In this document: piece by piece, positions 47,950 through 57,489 of the stretch | How positions within the stretch are numbered: the first letter of the stretch is position 1 | Layout: the number at the start of each line of letters is the position of its first letter | Assembly: GCA_022606425.2 (NCBI GenBank) | Contig: JAHDVF020000879.1 | Coordinates: 1-64,000, forward strand | Length of the DNA: 64,000 nucleotides | Source: Lepidostoma basale | Lineage: Eukaryota > Arthropoda > Insecta > Trichoptera > Lepidostomatidae | Direction: 5' to 3' | The notes under the pieces: model-generated | What the model saw: the letters and a program-made list of their open reading frames with translations, nothing else | Database searches by the model: none | What the model was told of the DNA's origin: nothing | Made by a program: the position numbers and the translations under genes

Positions 47950-49801
47950 CCGCCCCTATTAGCTCGTCTTCTCGGACTGAAAAATCATCAGCAGAAACGA
48001 CTCGTTTCGTTCCACCACTGGCACGTGGAGAGCTGATTTATAATATATATTAGTAAAGAATTTACGAAATCGTTTATCACTCCGGGGCATCTTGACATCC
48101 GAAAAGATGCATTTCTCGGCTTCGTTAGTCCAGTTTTCTCTGTCCTTATGAAGATGGCCGTTTAGAAATATTCTGACTACCTTAAAGCGCCCCTCCAGCG
48201 GCACGACGGCCATCAGCAGCTCGACTTCCACCTTCAGCAGAGAGCCCCCCTCCCGCTGCAGGAACTACGCGGCTGCGAAGTACTCTGCGAAGGTGGGGTG
48301 AATGAAATCGCAGGTCCAGTCTGCGCCCAGTTGAAATAAACTGACTCTCCTAAACTCGATCAATTGCTTTCTCTGGAATTTAAAGTTTTTAAGAAAGTTG
48401 GGAAAGAGTTGTATAAAGCCCAAACTTTGGTGCTTTTCTGATATTACTTCTTCCACCGATTCCTTTAGGAGTGTGTTTTCGGTTTGTTTAGGAGAAATGT
48501 TGGATTTCTATCCCAAATAGATATTGTACTTGGTTTTAATGAAAAGGTCATACAGGTCGTATATTCTGCCCCACTGGAACTCATCGGCCAAGGTTTGTTT
48601 CGGATCGGTCGGCGGGATGGCTCCGAGGCGGCGGACGAGCGGCCGGAAGCCCTCCGCGAGCATGCGCATCTGCAATGGTACGCCCATAAAGCCTACGAAG
48701 TTCCCGCCCAGGTTACACAACGCCTCTGAGCAACGTTGTAGCAAGTCCTCGTCGAGACCCCCGCGAGGTGCAAGTGCCAGAACTCGGCGGAAACTTGACG
48801 CTGCTGATGCAGGCCGATTATGTTGAACCTCGTGGTAAATGTCCACGACGTGTTTTCCAATAACTCGCACGGAAATGAAAGTGTAGTGACAAAGACATTG
48901 GCCGAGGTTTTGTCTATTAAAAATTTCAATAAGGCGACCGTTTTCCCCTGGGCGCTTTTTACAATGACGTGTCCAGAATACTCCTCTTGGATTTCGTCAA
49001 ACTCGTCAAATAATATGCATGCTTGATAGGATTCCTTGCTCTTTAGAACGTATTTGAATACTTTAAGTTGAAATCTTTCACTCTGCTCTGGTAATAGAAA
49101 CTTAACAACATCCTCATGATTTAGATTAGACGTCAGATTTCGTATTTTGGTCTGATAATGGCGCAAGTCGATCCTCACGAGCCAGGAGTTGAGAATGTAC
49201 CTGGGTATAGCAGTGAGCCAAGTGGTCTTCCCCATGCCGGGCTCACCCACCAGTAGCGCGAGCTTCCGCTGTCTCAAGACCGCGCTTAGCTCCTGCTCCC
49301 CTGTAGCGTCCTGCGGGGCGGTGGAGTGCGAGGCAGCGGGCCGCGGTCCATCCAGGGACATAGTGGAGCTCTTCCACACGACTCGCTGCTTCTCAGTGCC
49401 GATTCCTTCAATCTCCAAGAAATGAGCGGGCTTGTTACACTGATCGCCCGAACCAAGAAAAACGCATCTTTTAGCTAGATCGTTCGACAAATCTTTCATC
49501 GAATTTAAAAAATCTTTCACAGACTTTCCATTCTCAGCCCACTCACCACCAGATACGGTTGGCTCTGTTTGCTTAGGAAACCTTTCAATTCGCCCATATT
49601 TATCTCCGTGTTAACTGTGGTGTACGTCGCGTCCATAGCCTCTAAATCAGGCAAATATCCGTCCAAGTCGACCATCAGCTCGTCATTCATTATCAACTCC
49701 TTTAATGTTGGCTCGTCGAGTTAATCTTTTACAGCCACTTGGCTCACACCTCCGATCCTTACATAACCCGAATGCTGGTGGGTGTTGTTGACATGTCTTT
49801 T
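47950..49801 (-). pseudogene. NACHT P-loop NTPase, copy A (left arm of inverted repeat)
   Basis: The main frame (49520 to 48693) encodes, in order, LVGEPGMGKTTWLTAI (Walker A), ACILFDEFDEIQEEYSGHV (Walker B with an extended acidic end), ANVFVTTLSFPCELLENTSW (sensor region) and FNIIGLHQQRQ. A G-run one base shorter than in copy C (about 48758) breaks the frame; the next frame continues with NLGGNFVGFMGVPLQMRMLA and LYDLFIKTKYNIYLG, a TAG, and then GFIQLFPNFLKNF and DFIHPTFAEYFAA, the end of a NACHT winged-helix region. A further stretch, VVPLEGRFKVVRIFLNGHL, ends near 47960. Upstream, DEPTLKELI and YLVVSG read in another frame, one base short of an ENGKS P-loop-like run. The family is a STAND NTPase; the role is unknown. 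No leucine-rich or ankyrin repeats are visible. Confidence 0.85.
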
Positions 49802-49858
49802 ACAGAAATAAAACTTCTGTAACCATTGATTCCCTGGCTTAAAAGACAAGTCAACAAC
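49784..49858. repeat. Centre of the large NACHT inverted repeat
   Basis: GGTGGGTGTTGTTGACATGT with CTTTT on the left is mirrored by AAAAGACAAGTCAACAACAC on the right. The spacer 49802-49840 is 39 nt and starts with its own small hairpin (ACAGAA...TTCTGT). The arms continue outward as copies A and B. Confidence 0.85.
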
Positions 49859-52245
49859 ACCCACCAGGATTCGGGTTATGTAAGGATCGGAGGTGTGAGC
49901 GAAGAGGCTGTAAAAGATTTACTCGACGAGCCAACATTAAAAGAATTGGCGAGCTGATGGTCAACTTAGACGGATATTTGCCTGATTTTCACGCTATGGA
50001 TGCGATATACACCACATTTAACACGGAGATAAGTAAGAGCGAATTGAAAGGTTTGCTAAGCAAACAGAACGAATCGTGTCTGGTAGCGAGCGAGCTGGGA
50101 ATGGAAAATCCATGAAAGATTTTTTTTAATTTTGATAAATGATTTGTCAAACGATCTAGCAAAAATGTGCGTTTTTCTCGGCTCGGGCGATCAGTGTAAC
50201 AAGCCCGCTCATTTCTTGGAGATTGAAGGAATCGGCACTGAGAAGCAGCGAGTCGTGTGGAAGAGCTCCACTATGTCCCTGGATGGACCGCGGCCCGCTG
50301 CCTCGCACTCCACCGCCCCGCAGGACGCTACAGGGGAGCAGGAGCTAAGCGCGGTCTTGAGACAGCGGAAGCTCGCGCTACTGGTGGGTGAGCCCGGCAT
50401 GGGGAAGACCACTTGGCTCACTGCTATACCCAGGTACATTCTCAACTCCTGGCTCGTAAGGATCAACTCGCGCCATTATCAGACCCAAATACGAAATCTG
50501 ACGTCTAATTTAAATTATGAGGATGATGTTTAATTTCTATTACGAGAGCAAAGATTTAAACTTAAATTATTTGAATACGTTCTAAAGAGCAAGGAATCCT
50601 ATCGAGGGTTTATATTATTTGACGGATTTGACGAAATCCAAGAGGGGTAGGTATTTACTGTAAACGTCATTAAAAAAAGCGCCCAGGGGACAACGGTTAA
50701 CTTATCGAAATGTTAATAAGACAAAACCTCGGCCAATGTCTTTGTCACTACACTTTAATTTCCGTGCGAGTTATTGTAAAACACGTCGTGGACATTCAAC
50801 ATAATCGGCCTGCACCAGCAGCGTCAAGTTTCCGCCGACTTCTGGCGCTCGCACCTCGCGGGGGGTCTCAACGAGGTTTTGCTACAGCGTGGCCCAGAGG
50901 TGTTGTGTAGCCTGGGCGGGAACTTCGCAGGCTTTATGAGGCGCATGCTCGCGGAGGGCTTCCAGCCGCTCGTCTACCGCCTCGGAGCCAACCCACCTAA
51001 CGATCCGGAACAAACCTTGGCCGATGGGTTCTAGTGCGGCAGCACGCACGACCTGTATGACCTTTTCATTCAAACCAAGTACAATTTGGGATAGAAATCC
51101 AACATTTCTCCTAAACACACTCCTAAAGGAATCGTTAAGTAATATCAGAAAAGCACCAATATTTGGGCTTTACACAACTCTTTCCCAACTTTCTTCTTCT
51201 TCTTCTTCAAATGGCCTGTCGGGTCCCCCTAACGTTGGCAATCACCTCGGCGAACCTGTCCCTGTCCTGCGCCGCTCGGAACAGCTCCTCCACAATTCGG
51301 ATAGCGGTCCACTCCTTCACGTTTCGCAGCCAGGACATTTGTCTTCTTCCAAGCCCTCGGCGTCCCTCAATTTTCCCCTCCAATATCAGTTGGAGAAGGT
51401 GGTACTTTTCCCCAGTATATTACCGAGATGTGAGATCTTTCGAAACTTGATAGTTGATAACAATTCCCTGTCAACTCGAGCTCGCCTCAGGACTTCGATA
51501 TTGGTAACCATGTCTGTCCAGGGAACTCTGAGCATTCGGCGATGGAGCCACATTACAAATGCTTCCAGTCTGTTCATTGAATTAACTTTCAAGGTCCAAG
51601 TTTCACATCCGTACAATAAAACAGACCACACATAGCATTTGATCATTCTCTGGCGGAGTTTCAAGTTTACGTTATCATTGCAGAAGAGTGATTTCATTTT
51701 ATTAAACGTAGTTCTTGCTGCCTTCATTCTGCATTTTATTTCTACATCTGGGTCAAGAGATTGCGTTAGTATGCTGCGAGGTATTTAAATTTGTCCACCC
51801 TTTCAACGTTACGGCCGTTCAAATGCAATACTGACCCACTGTAGACAAGCCGTCCGAATGTCATCCATTTGGTTTTGCTGACATTTATTGTTAGCCCCAA
51901 TCTTTCACCGGACTCGTCAACAAGATTAAGGAGGTCCTGAAGATCGCTGACACTTTCAGCTCATAAAACAGTGTCGTCGGCATATCTTATATTGTTTATC
52001 ACAACGGCATTAATTTTCTGTCCTTTCTCGGTGTTGATGAGGGCTCGTTTAAAGACATAGTCGGAGTAGAAATCTTTCTTAAAAACTTTAAATTCCAGAG
52101 AAAGGAATTGATCGAGTATAGGAGAGTCGGTTTATTCCAACTGGGCGCAGACTGGACATGCGATTTCATTCACCCCACCTTCGCAGAGTACTTCCCGGCC
52201 GCGTATTTCCTGCAACGGGACGGGGCTCTCTGCTGGAGGCAAATC
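49841..52245 (+). pseudogene. NACHT P-loop NTPase, copy B (right arm), interrupted by an RTE insertion
   Basis: Plus strand. The start region reads GGVSEEAVKDLLDEPTLKEL then stops. The NTPase frame runs 50132-50533 with LVGEPGMGKTTWLTAI (Walker A) and stops at EDDV. Downstream frames hold relics of Walker B (FDGFDEIQE) and of GGNFAGFMRRMLAEGF, the same in-frame TAG after LG, then the sequence is split by a minus-strand RTE copy (51196-52073) and resumes with FLKNFKFQRKELIEY and DFIHPTFAEYFPAAYFL. It is the most decayed of the three copies, and it runs straight into copy C at 52246. Confidence 0.8.
51196..52073 (-). mobile_element. RTE-like retrotransposon 3' part (family F) inserted in NACHT copy B
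   Basis: Flanked by CTTTCTT (51189-51195 and 52074-52080), a probable target duplication, though it partly overlaps the TTC-repeat tail. Minus strand: NNIRYADDTVL, a stop, then SVSDLQDLLNLVDESGERLG and LTINVSKTKWMTF (reverse transcriptase catalytic YADD and following block), NRLEAFVMWLHRRMLRVPWT, TIKFRKISHLGNIL, and a C-terminal piece from WLRNVKEWTAIRIVEELF onward ending in GAA repeats. Endonuclease and the front of the polymerase are lost by 5' truncation. Confidence 0.8.
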
Positions 52246-53825
52246 TTTGCCTGATTTACACGCCATGGACGCGACGTACACCACAGTTAACACGGAGATA
52301 AATATGGGCGAATTGAAAGGTTTCCTAAGCAAACAGAGCCAACCGTATCTGGTGGTGAGTGGGCTGAGAATGGAAAGTCTGTGAAAGATTTTTTAAATTC
52401 GATGAAAGATTTGTCGAATGATCTAGCTAAAAGATGCGTTTTTCTTGGTTCGGGCGATCAGTGTAACAAGCCCGCTCATTTCTTGGAGATTGAAGGAATC
52501 GGCACTGAGAAGCAGCGAGTCGTGTGGAAGAGCTCCACTATGTCCCTGGATGGACCGCGGCCCGCTGCCTCGCACTCCACCGCCCCGCAGGACGCTACAG
52601 GGGAGCAGGAGCTAAGCGCGGTCTTGAGACAGCGGAAGCTCGCGCTACTGGTGGGTGAGCCCGGCATGGGGAAGACCACTTGGCTCACTGCTATACCCAG
52701 GTACATTCTCAACTCCTGGCTCGTGAGGATCGACTTGCGCCATTATCAGACCAAAATACGAAATCTGACGTCTAATCTAAATTATGAGGATGTTGTTAAG
52801 TTTCTATTACCAGAGCAGAGTGAAAGTTTTCAACTTAAAGTATTCGAATACGTTCTAAAGAGCAAGGAATCCTATCAAGCATGCATATTATTTGACGAGT
52901 TTGACGAAATCCAAGAGGAGTATTCTGGACACGTCATTGAAAAAAGCGCCCAGGGGAAAACGGTCGCCTTATTGAAATTTTTAATAGACAAAACCTCGGC
53001 CAATGTCTTTGTCACTACACTTTCATTTCCGTGCGAGTTATTGGAAAACACGTCGTGGACATTTACCACGAGGTTCAACATAATCGGCCTGCATCAGCAG
53101 CGTCAAGCTTCCGCCGAGTTCTGGCGCCTGCACCTCGCGGGGGGTCTCGACGAGGACTTGCTACAGCGTTGCTCAGAGGCGTTGTGTAACCTGGGCGGGA
53201 ACTTCGCAGGCTTTACGGGCGTCCCATTGCAGATGCGCATGCTGGCGGAGGGCTTCCAGCTGCTCGTCCGCCGCCTCAGAACCAACCCGCCGACCGATCC
53301 GGAACAAACCTTGGCTGATGAGTTCCAGTGGGGCAGCACGCACGACCTGTATGACCTTTTCATTCAAACCAAGTACAATGTCTATTTGGGATAGAAATCC
53401 AACATTTCTCCTAAAAACACCGAAAACACACTCCTAAAGGAATCGGTGAAAAAAGTAATATCAGAAAAGCACCAAAATTTGGGCTTTACACAACTCTTTC
53501 CTAAATTTCTTAAAAACTTTAAATTCCAGAGAAAGGAATTGATCGAGTATGGGAGAGTCTGTTTATTCCAACTGGGCGCAGACTGGACCTGCGATTTCAT
53601 TCACCCCACCTTCGCAGAGTACTTCGCGGCCGCGTATTTCCTGCAGCGGGAGGGGGCCCTCTTCTGAAGGCGGAAGTCGAGCTGCTGATGGCCGTCGTGC
53701 TGCTGGAGGGGCGCTTCAAGGTAGTCAGAATATTCCTCAACGGCCATCTTCATAAACACAGAGAAAACTGGACAAAAAAAGCCGAGAAACGCATCTTTTC
53801 GGATATCAAGCTACCCCGGGGTGAT
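52246..53825 (+). pseudogene. NACHT P-loop NTPase, copy C (best preserved)
   Basis: An open frame of 337 codons (52381-53394; first ATG 52402) covers the NTPase: CVFLGSGDQCNKPAHFLEIE, LLVGEPGMGKTTWLTAI (about residue 90, Walker A), QACILFDEFDEIQEEYSGH (about 165-185, Walker B), NVFVTTLSFPCELL (about 210), RFNIIGLHQQRQ, NLGGNFAGFTGVPLQMRML and LYDLFIQTKYNVYLG. It ends at TAG, yet the same frame goes on with HQNLGFTQLFPKFLKNF and DFIHPTFAEYFAAAYFLQRE until 53667. The upstream segment (52246-52380) codes GELKGFLSKQSQPYLVVSG in a frame one base off. All of this fits the STAND NTPase plan (P-loop, Walker B, helical and winged-helix parts) without a recognisable sensor repeat domain. The substrate and pathway are unknown. 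Related proteins are signalling NTPases in animals. Confidence 0.85.
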
Positions 53826-54017
53826 TAACGAGTTCATTTAGTTTATTCTTTGCTCAAACATATTATAAATCACCTTTCCCCATGGTAGCGGCAGTGATGG
53901 GACGAAACGAGTCGATAGTTCATTTCCAGCTGATCTGCAGTCCACAGAATCCTGCAAACAAAATTGTCGAATTTGAAGCGAAGAAATTAAGAAAAAAAAT
54001 CCTTCGGCAAGGTTACA
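53826..54017. other. Spacer between NACHT copy C and mariner remnant
   Basis: Short sequence with stops in all frames; no motif seen apart from a run-in to the mariner-like frame. Confidence 0.4.
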
Positions 54018-54380
54018 GTTTGGTGTGGTTTATGTAGAGGTGGAGTCATTGTACCATACTTTTTTCACGATGCTAAAGGTAACACGGCTACCGTGAATGG
54101 AGAACGAGAATCAGAGAATATGGATCTGCAGAACACGTGGTTTCAGCAGGACGAACCCATTTGTCATACAGCTGCTCTAACAGTGGATTAATTGTACGCA
54201 TGGCCACCAAGGTCACTTGATTTGACACCTCTGGGCTTCTTTCTCTAGGTCTATGTTAAAGCACAAGTCTACAGCAATAATCCAGAGACGAGTGATGAAT
54301 CAAAAGCGGAGATTATTGGCGAGATTCAGCCCGATGTGTGTGCATCAAGTCACCATCTGTGGAGCATCAAGAGGCTGTAA
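54018..54380 (+). pseudogene. Mariner-like transposase remnant (DDE domain C-terminal half)
   Basis: One continuous frame with two stops: VWCGLCRGGVIVPYFFHD, NTATVNGERE, then NTWFQQDEPICHTAALTVD, a stop, LYAWPPRSLDLTPLGFFL, a stop and VYVKAQVYSNNPETSDE. WCG.......PYFF, FQQD..CHT and WPPRS.DL.P..FFL are the hallmark blocks of mariner/Tc1-type transposases; the second and third catalytic acidic residues lie in the last two. The N-terminal DNA-binding half and the terminal inverted repeats were not found. Confidence 0.85.
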
Positions 54381-54429
54381 CTTATAAGTTCCTCCTTTTA
54401 AAACGTCAACTATTATATCTATATTAATA

Positions 54430-54580
54430 TTATAAAAATACAAATGTTCGTTCTATATTCGCCATCGCTTTGCGTTGTGGATTCACATTTGAATAACTTT
54501 TTGGAATCATTGTATTTTCACAACACTTTTAACAAACATGTTTCAAAACACAAACTTCCCTTCTTCAGTGTATTTTAAGT
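54430..54580 (-). repeat. Penelope-associated terminal-repeat-like sequence, inverted partner of 55200-55325
   Basis: Reverse complement matches 55200-55325 over about 100 bp, including CACTGAAGAAGGGAAGTTTG, GAAACATGTTT and CAAAAAGTTATTCAAAT. The motif at 54539-54568 keeps CTGAAGA and GAAAC-AT-GTT, but its stem II would be GGGA/TTTT, mostly wobble pairs. Confidence 0.65.
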
Positions 54581-54633
54581 TATTAATTATTAATTATTAA
54601 CAAAAGAACCCTTAGGATGCAGGTTAATCCTTA

Positions 54634-55200
54634 AATGACAGAATGCTGGAACAGGTTGCAAAGTTTAGATATCTGGGAGTGGATCTGCTCAGTCAAAATG
54701 ATCTTGTCAGTGAAACAATAGGACAAGTCAACAAGGCTTCGGCGGCATCAGGTTGTCTCAAGGATATAATAGGGAAAAAACAAGTATATGAGAACTAACA
54801 GTGAGGTCAGAATATATAAAACCTGCGCAAGGCCTATACTGACGTATAGCATTGAGACCAGAGCGGATACCACAAGAACGAAGGCTAAAGTACCTATGGG
54901 TGGCAGAGATGAGGACGCTGAGGATGATAGCAGGAAGGACTATTCGAGATAGGGTGAGGAACACGGCTATCCGCGAGATCTGCAAGGTGGAGGATGTCGT
55001 GAGATGGAGCAGACAACGCAGAAGGATGGATGGATCCCACCAGAATCCCACACGCTGTGGCGCATCAGATTCCTGCCGGCTGCCGTCCCCCCGGAAGACC
55101 GCCAAAGAGATGGAGAGATAGTTGGGAGTCAACCTCCCAAGAGAGGCCAGCCTGATTTCAGGAACAAACCAAAGGCCTATAAGGAGAGGAAGAAGAAGAA
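54634..55200 (+). pseudogene. RTE-like retrotransposon 3' end (family B-related)
   Basis: Plus strand over several frames: MLEQVAKFRYLGVDLLSQ, KASAASGCLKD, RIYKTCARPILTYSIETRAD, MRTLRMIAGRTIRDRVR, REICKVEDVVRWSRQRRR. Block order equals the copies at 14903 and 33553, but with more decay. It ends in a GAAGAAGAAG tail (55188-55199), immediately followed by the hammerhead-like repeat. Confidence 0.8.
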
Positions 55201-55325
55201 TTCATACACTGAAGAAGGGAAGTTTGTGTCTCGAAACATGTTTCTTAAAAATACAAAAAAGTTTTGTGAAAATACAATGTTTCCAAAAAGTTATTCAAAT
55301 ACAAATGTTCGTTTGTTCCTAATCT
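55200..55325 (+). repeat. Penelope-associated terminal-repeat-like sequence with hammerhead-like motif
   Basis: Motif at 55209-55242: CTGAAGA, an extra A, stem GGGA/TCTC (one wobble pair) with loop AGTTTGTG, then GAAAC-AT-GTT, an allowed NUH triplet. Inverted partner at 54430-54580 flanks the same RTE piece. Confidence 0.6.
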
Positions 55326-55490
55326 TAAATATCTAATCCTTAATAGTTCCTAATCTATCCGAATGGGACAAGAGTGGCCTTGGGTGAGGGACGGTAGTTT
55401 TGGGGGGGGGGGACATTGAATCACCATTTGGGACCATTTTCAATTATACCAAACTGAGCCACAGCGATGTGTGGTTGGGTGTTTTTTATA

Positions 55491-55618
55491 ACTGCTTCCA
55501 CTTTTGTCTTTATTTCGACAGCGACCGGTTATCGGTTGGTCAAGGACCACAGTCTATCGATGATAGTGAGCCTTGCGAAACCGGTCACTGTCGAAATAAA
55601 GACAAAAGTGGAAGTAGT
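55491..55618. repeat. 40-bp inverted repeat with 48-nt loop
   Basis: Arms 55491-55530 and 55579-55618 pair at 38 of 40 positions (for example CTTTTGTCTTTATTTCGACA on the left). The loop contains CGATGATAG and the right arm begins GCGAAACCGGTC, again similar to a hammerhead core half. No coding content. Confidence 0.8.
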
Positions 55619-56057
55619 TTAAAAATACATCATTTTATTTTATTATTATTAAAGATGAACTTCCATCAAGAGATTTCAGAAAAATCATTTGATTGTCTTA
55701 ATGGAACTTATTACATAATATTAACCATTTGTACGTCATTTTGTTGAAAACATCAATTTTCTACAAGTTTTTTTTTCTTTCTTCATTAAGTCTGGAATAA
55801 CCTCCAATGCGATAAGACTTCAAGAATAGAATTTTATTGGTAAAGAGTATCAGTTGACACGGTCGCTTGTTGCTTGATGTTAATATTTCAGCGATTAGGA
55901 CAATAGTAGGTAATATTATATAATATTGTACATAGGACTAGGAGATTCGAGTAAGTGACAGAACTATTATAATAACTGTGACATTAGAGCGCGGACGACA
56001 TAGGTAAGTTAGGTAAGAAAGAGATACACGTGGATATTTTAATGAATAAAAATACTT
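55619..56057. other. Unassigned sequence
   Basis: AT-rich. It starts with GAACTTCCATCAAGA (55655), also found at 45770. No coding or RNA gene signal identified. Confidence 0.4.
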
Positions 56058-56383
56058 TAATATGTATGAAAAATGATAGTTTTCAAGGAGTTTTATTATA
56101 TTTTATGGGAATGACATGTTTCGCCCTTGTAAGGCATTACCAAATGTGACGAAACTTCAACTCGTTGCAGTAAATGGAGCAGAATATGGTGATTAACGAA
56201 AATTGATGTGACTTTATACATTAGTGATCCATTAGCCTCCTCGGGCCCCCGTCCCCTGTGGGTAATTCAAGGAATATTATAAGTTGTGAACCAATTTCAA
56301 CTGTTCATAGATGTTAGTAATATGTTTAGAATAACTTAGTTTTCAAATCAATGCTTACACAGCAGTTTTATGGTAGTGTCAAA

Positions 56384-56426
56384 ATGGCGGGTCTGAGGAA
56401 AGGACGTTTTGCTGGTTCCGAAATTG
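56384..56426 (+). CDS. Possible first coding exon (very uncertain)
   Basis: TCAAAATGGCGGG has a good start context, the frame reads MAGLRKGRFAGSEI and is then cut by GGTAAGTTTA, a strong splice-donor sequence. No downstream exon is recognisable in the window and I know no protein with this start. It may equally be chance or part of the transposon bounded by the inverted repeats. Confidence 0.2.
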
Positions 56427-56714
56427 GTAAGTTTACTATATTTATTATTTTTTTGGTACAACTGTTACTGTGTTTACTTTTTAGTATACTAATATGTTCA
56501 TTTCATAATATCAAGTTGATAGATTGCCAATTTATATTATGTGAAAAATCGCCAAAGTTGTATGTCCCCCAAGGGACTCAAATATTAACCATATAAGTGT
56601 TCGGCCTGTCCATGTGTTTCTTTTGCAAATATTTAATTACTTTTACAACTAAATTGACAAAAATATTTAAATATCAGTTTTAATCAGTAATTCCAGGAAT
56701 TGTAATCCTATGAA

Positions 56715-57072
56715 AATATAAGAAGTGAATGCGGTGCGAATGATGGTGTCATGAACAAAATAATGAAAGGATCATTAAGATGGTTTGGACATATGGAAAG
56801 AATGAATGAAGAAAGAATGGTAAAAATTATATGTTAATGATGTAAATGGTACCAGAAATAGAGGAAGACCGAGGAAAACGTGGCACGATCAAATAAATCA
56901 AATATTGAATGTCGGCCATGTGAGGAGTCAGAGAAATCGACGCGCGTGCATGACACGATGTATGAATGTTGAGGAAGCGAAAGAAATATGTCAGGAAAGA
57001 AAGGTGTGGCAGTCCATTCTTTCTGCCTACCCCTTCGGGGAGACGGCGTGATGGTTAGTTAGTTAGTTTGTA
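56715..57072 (+). pseudogene. RTE-like retrotransposon 3' end (family A)
   Basis: Reads NDGVMNKIMKGSLRWFGHME, then RMNEERMVK, after a shift NRGRPRKTWHDQINQILN, RRARAC-like and MNVEEAKEICQERKVWQSIL then SAYPFGETA, ending GGCGTGATGG and three TTAG repeats. 5' truncated; one frameshift near 56830. Confidence 0.85.
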
Positions 57073-57340
57073 ATCCTATATTTTTCGGTTTACATAATAT
57101 TAATTACTGTTAACATTTATTGAACTGCTTTTTGATTTATTAATATCATTTAGTACCTATCCCCTAACTTTGTCATAAAATTTCTTAACGAGTTCCAAGA
57201 AACACTTTCCAATATTTTTGGACCTAACCAAATAATTATTTGTTAAAAATGTATAAAGTCACATAAATTTTCGTTAATTACCATATTCTGCTCCATTTAC
57301 TAGTGTATATAAACTGCAACGAGTTGAAGTTTCGTCACAT

Positions 57341-57371
57341 TTGATAATGCCTTACAAGGGCGAAACATGTC
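57341..57371 (+). ncRNA. Hammerhead-like motif with covarying core
   Basis: TTGATAA in place of CTGATGA: the two changes are at positions 3 and 8, which pair with each other in the hammerhead core (C-G becomes T-A). An extra T follows, then a 5-bp stem GCCTT/AGGGC (one wobble) with loop ACA, then GAAAC-AT-GTC. The inverted partner near 56113-56143 has TTGGTAA and would be inactive. Confidence 0.4.
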
Positions 57372-57489
57372 ATTCCCATAAAATATAATATAATAAATAA
57401 AAACTCCTTGAAAACCATCGTTTTTTTCATGCATATTAATAATTTAATATAGAGTTTTACATCATTGTTCAAAAAACAATAAATAAATA

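Larger units (their letters stand above)
56058..57420. repeat. Inverted pair of ~180-bp repeats enclosing 1 kb
   Basis: 56058-56225 matches the reverse complement of 57232-57420 (shared TTTTCAAGGAGTTTT, GGGAATGACATGTTTCGCCC, ACTTCAACTCGTTGCAG and TGTGACTTTATACA). Each arm carries a GAAACATGTC hairpin motif. The enclosed part holds a candidate exon (56384) and an RTE 3' end (56715-57072). Long inverted terminal arms are compatible with a Penelope-type or fold-back element. Confidence 0.75.

Noticed and set aside
52381..53394. Intact bacterial-type NTPase gene or horizontal transfer with GTG start
   Set aside because: The frame continues upstream in another phase and downstream past a shared TAG; flanks are insect transposons and the three copies show pseudogene features. 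Transfer cannot be judged without a database search.
54018..54380. Working mariner transposase
   Set aside because: Two in-frame stops, no N-terminal half and no terminal inverted repeats found.
55550..55590. Fifth full hammerhead-like motif in the hairpin
   Set aside because: CGATGA lacks the T of the CTGANGA box and no stem II pairs between it and GAAAC; only half of the core is present.
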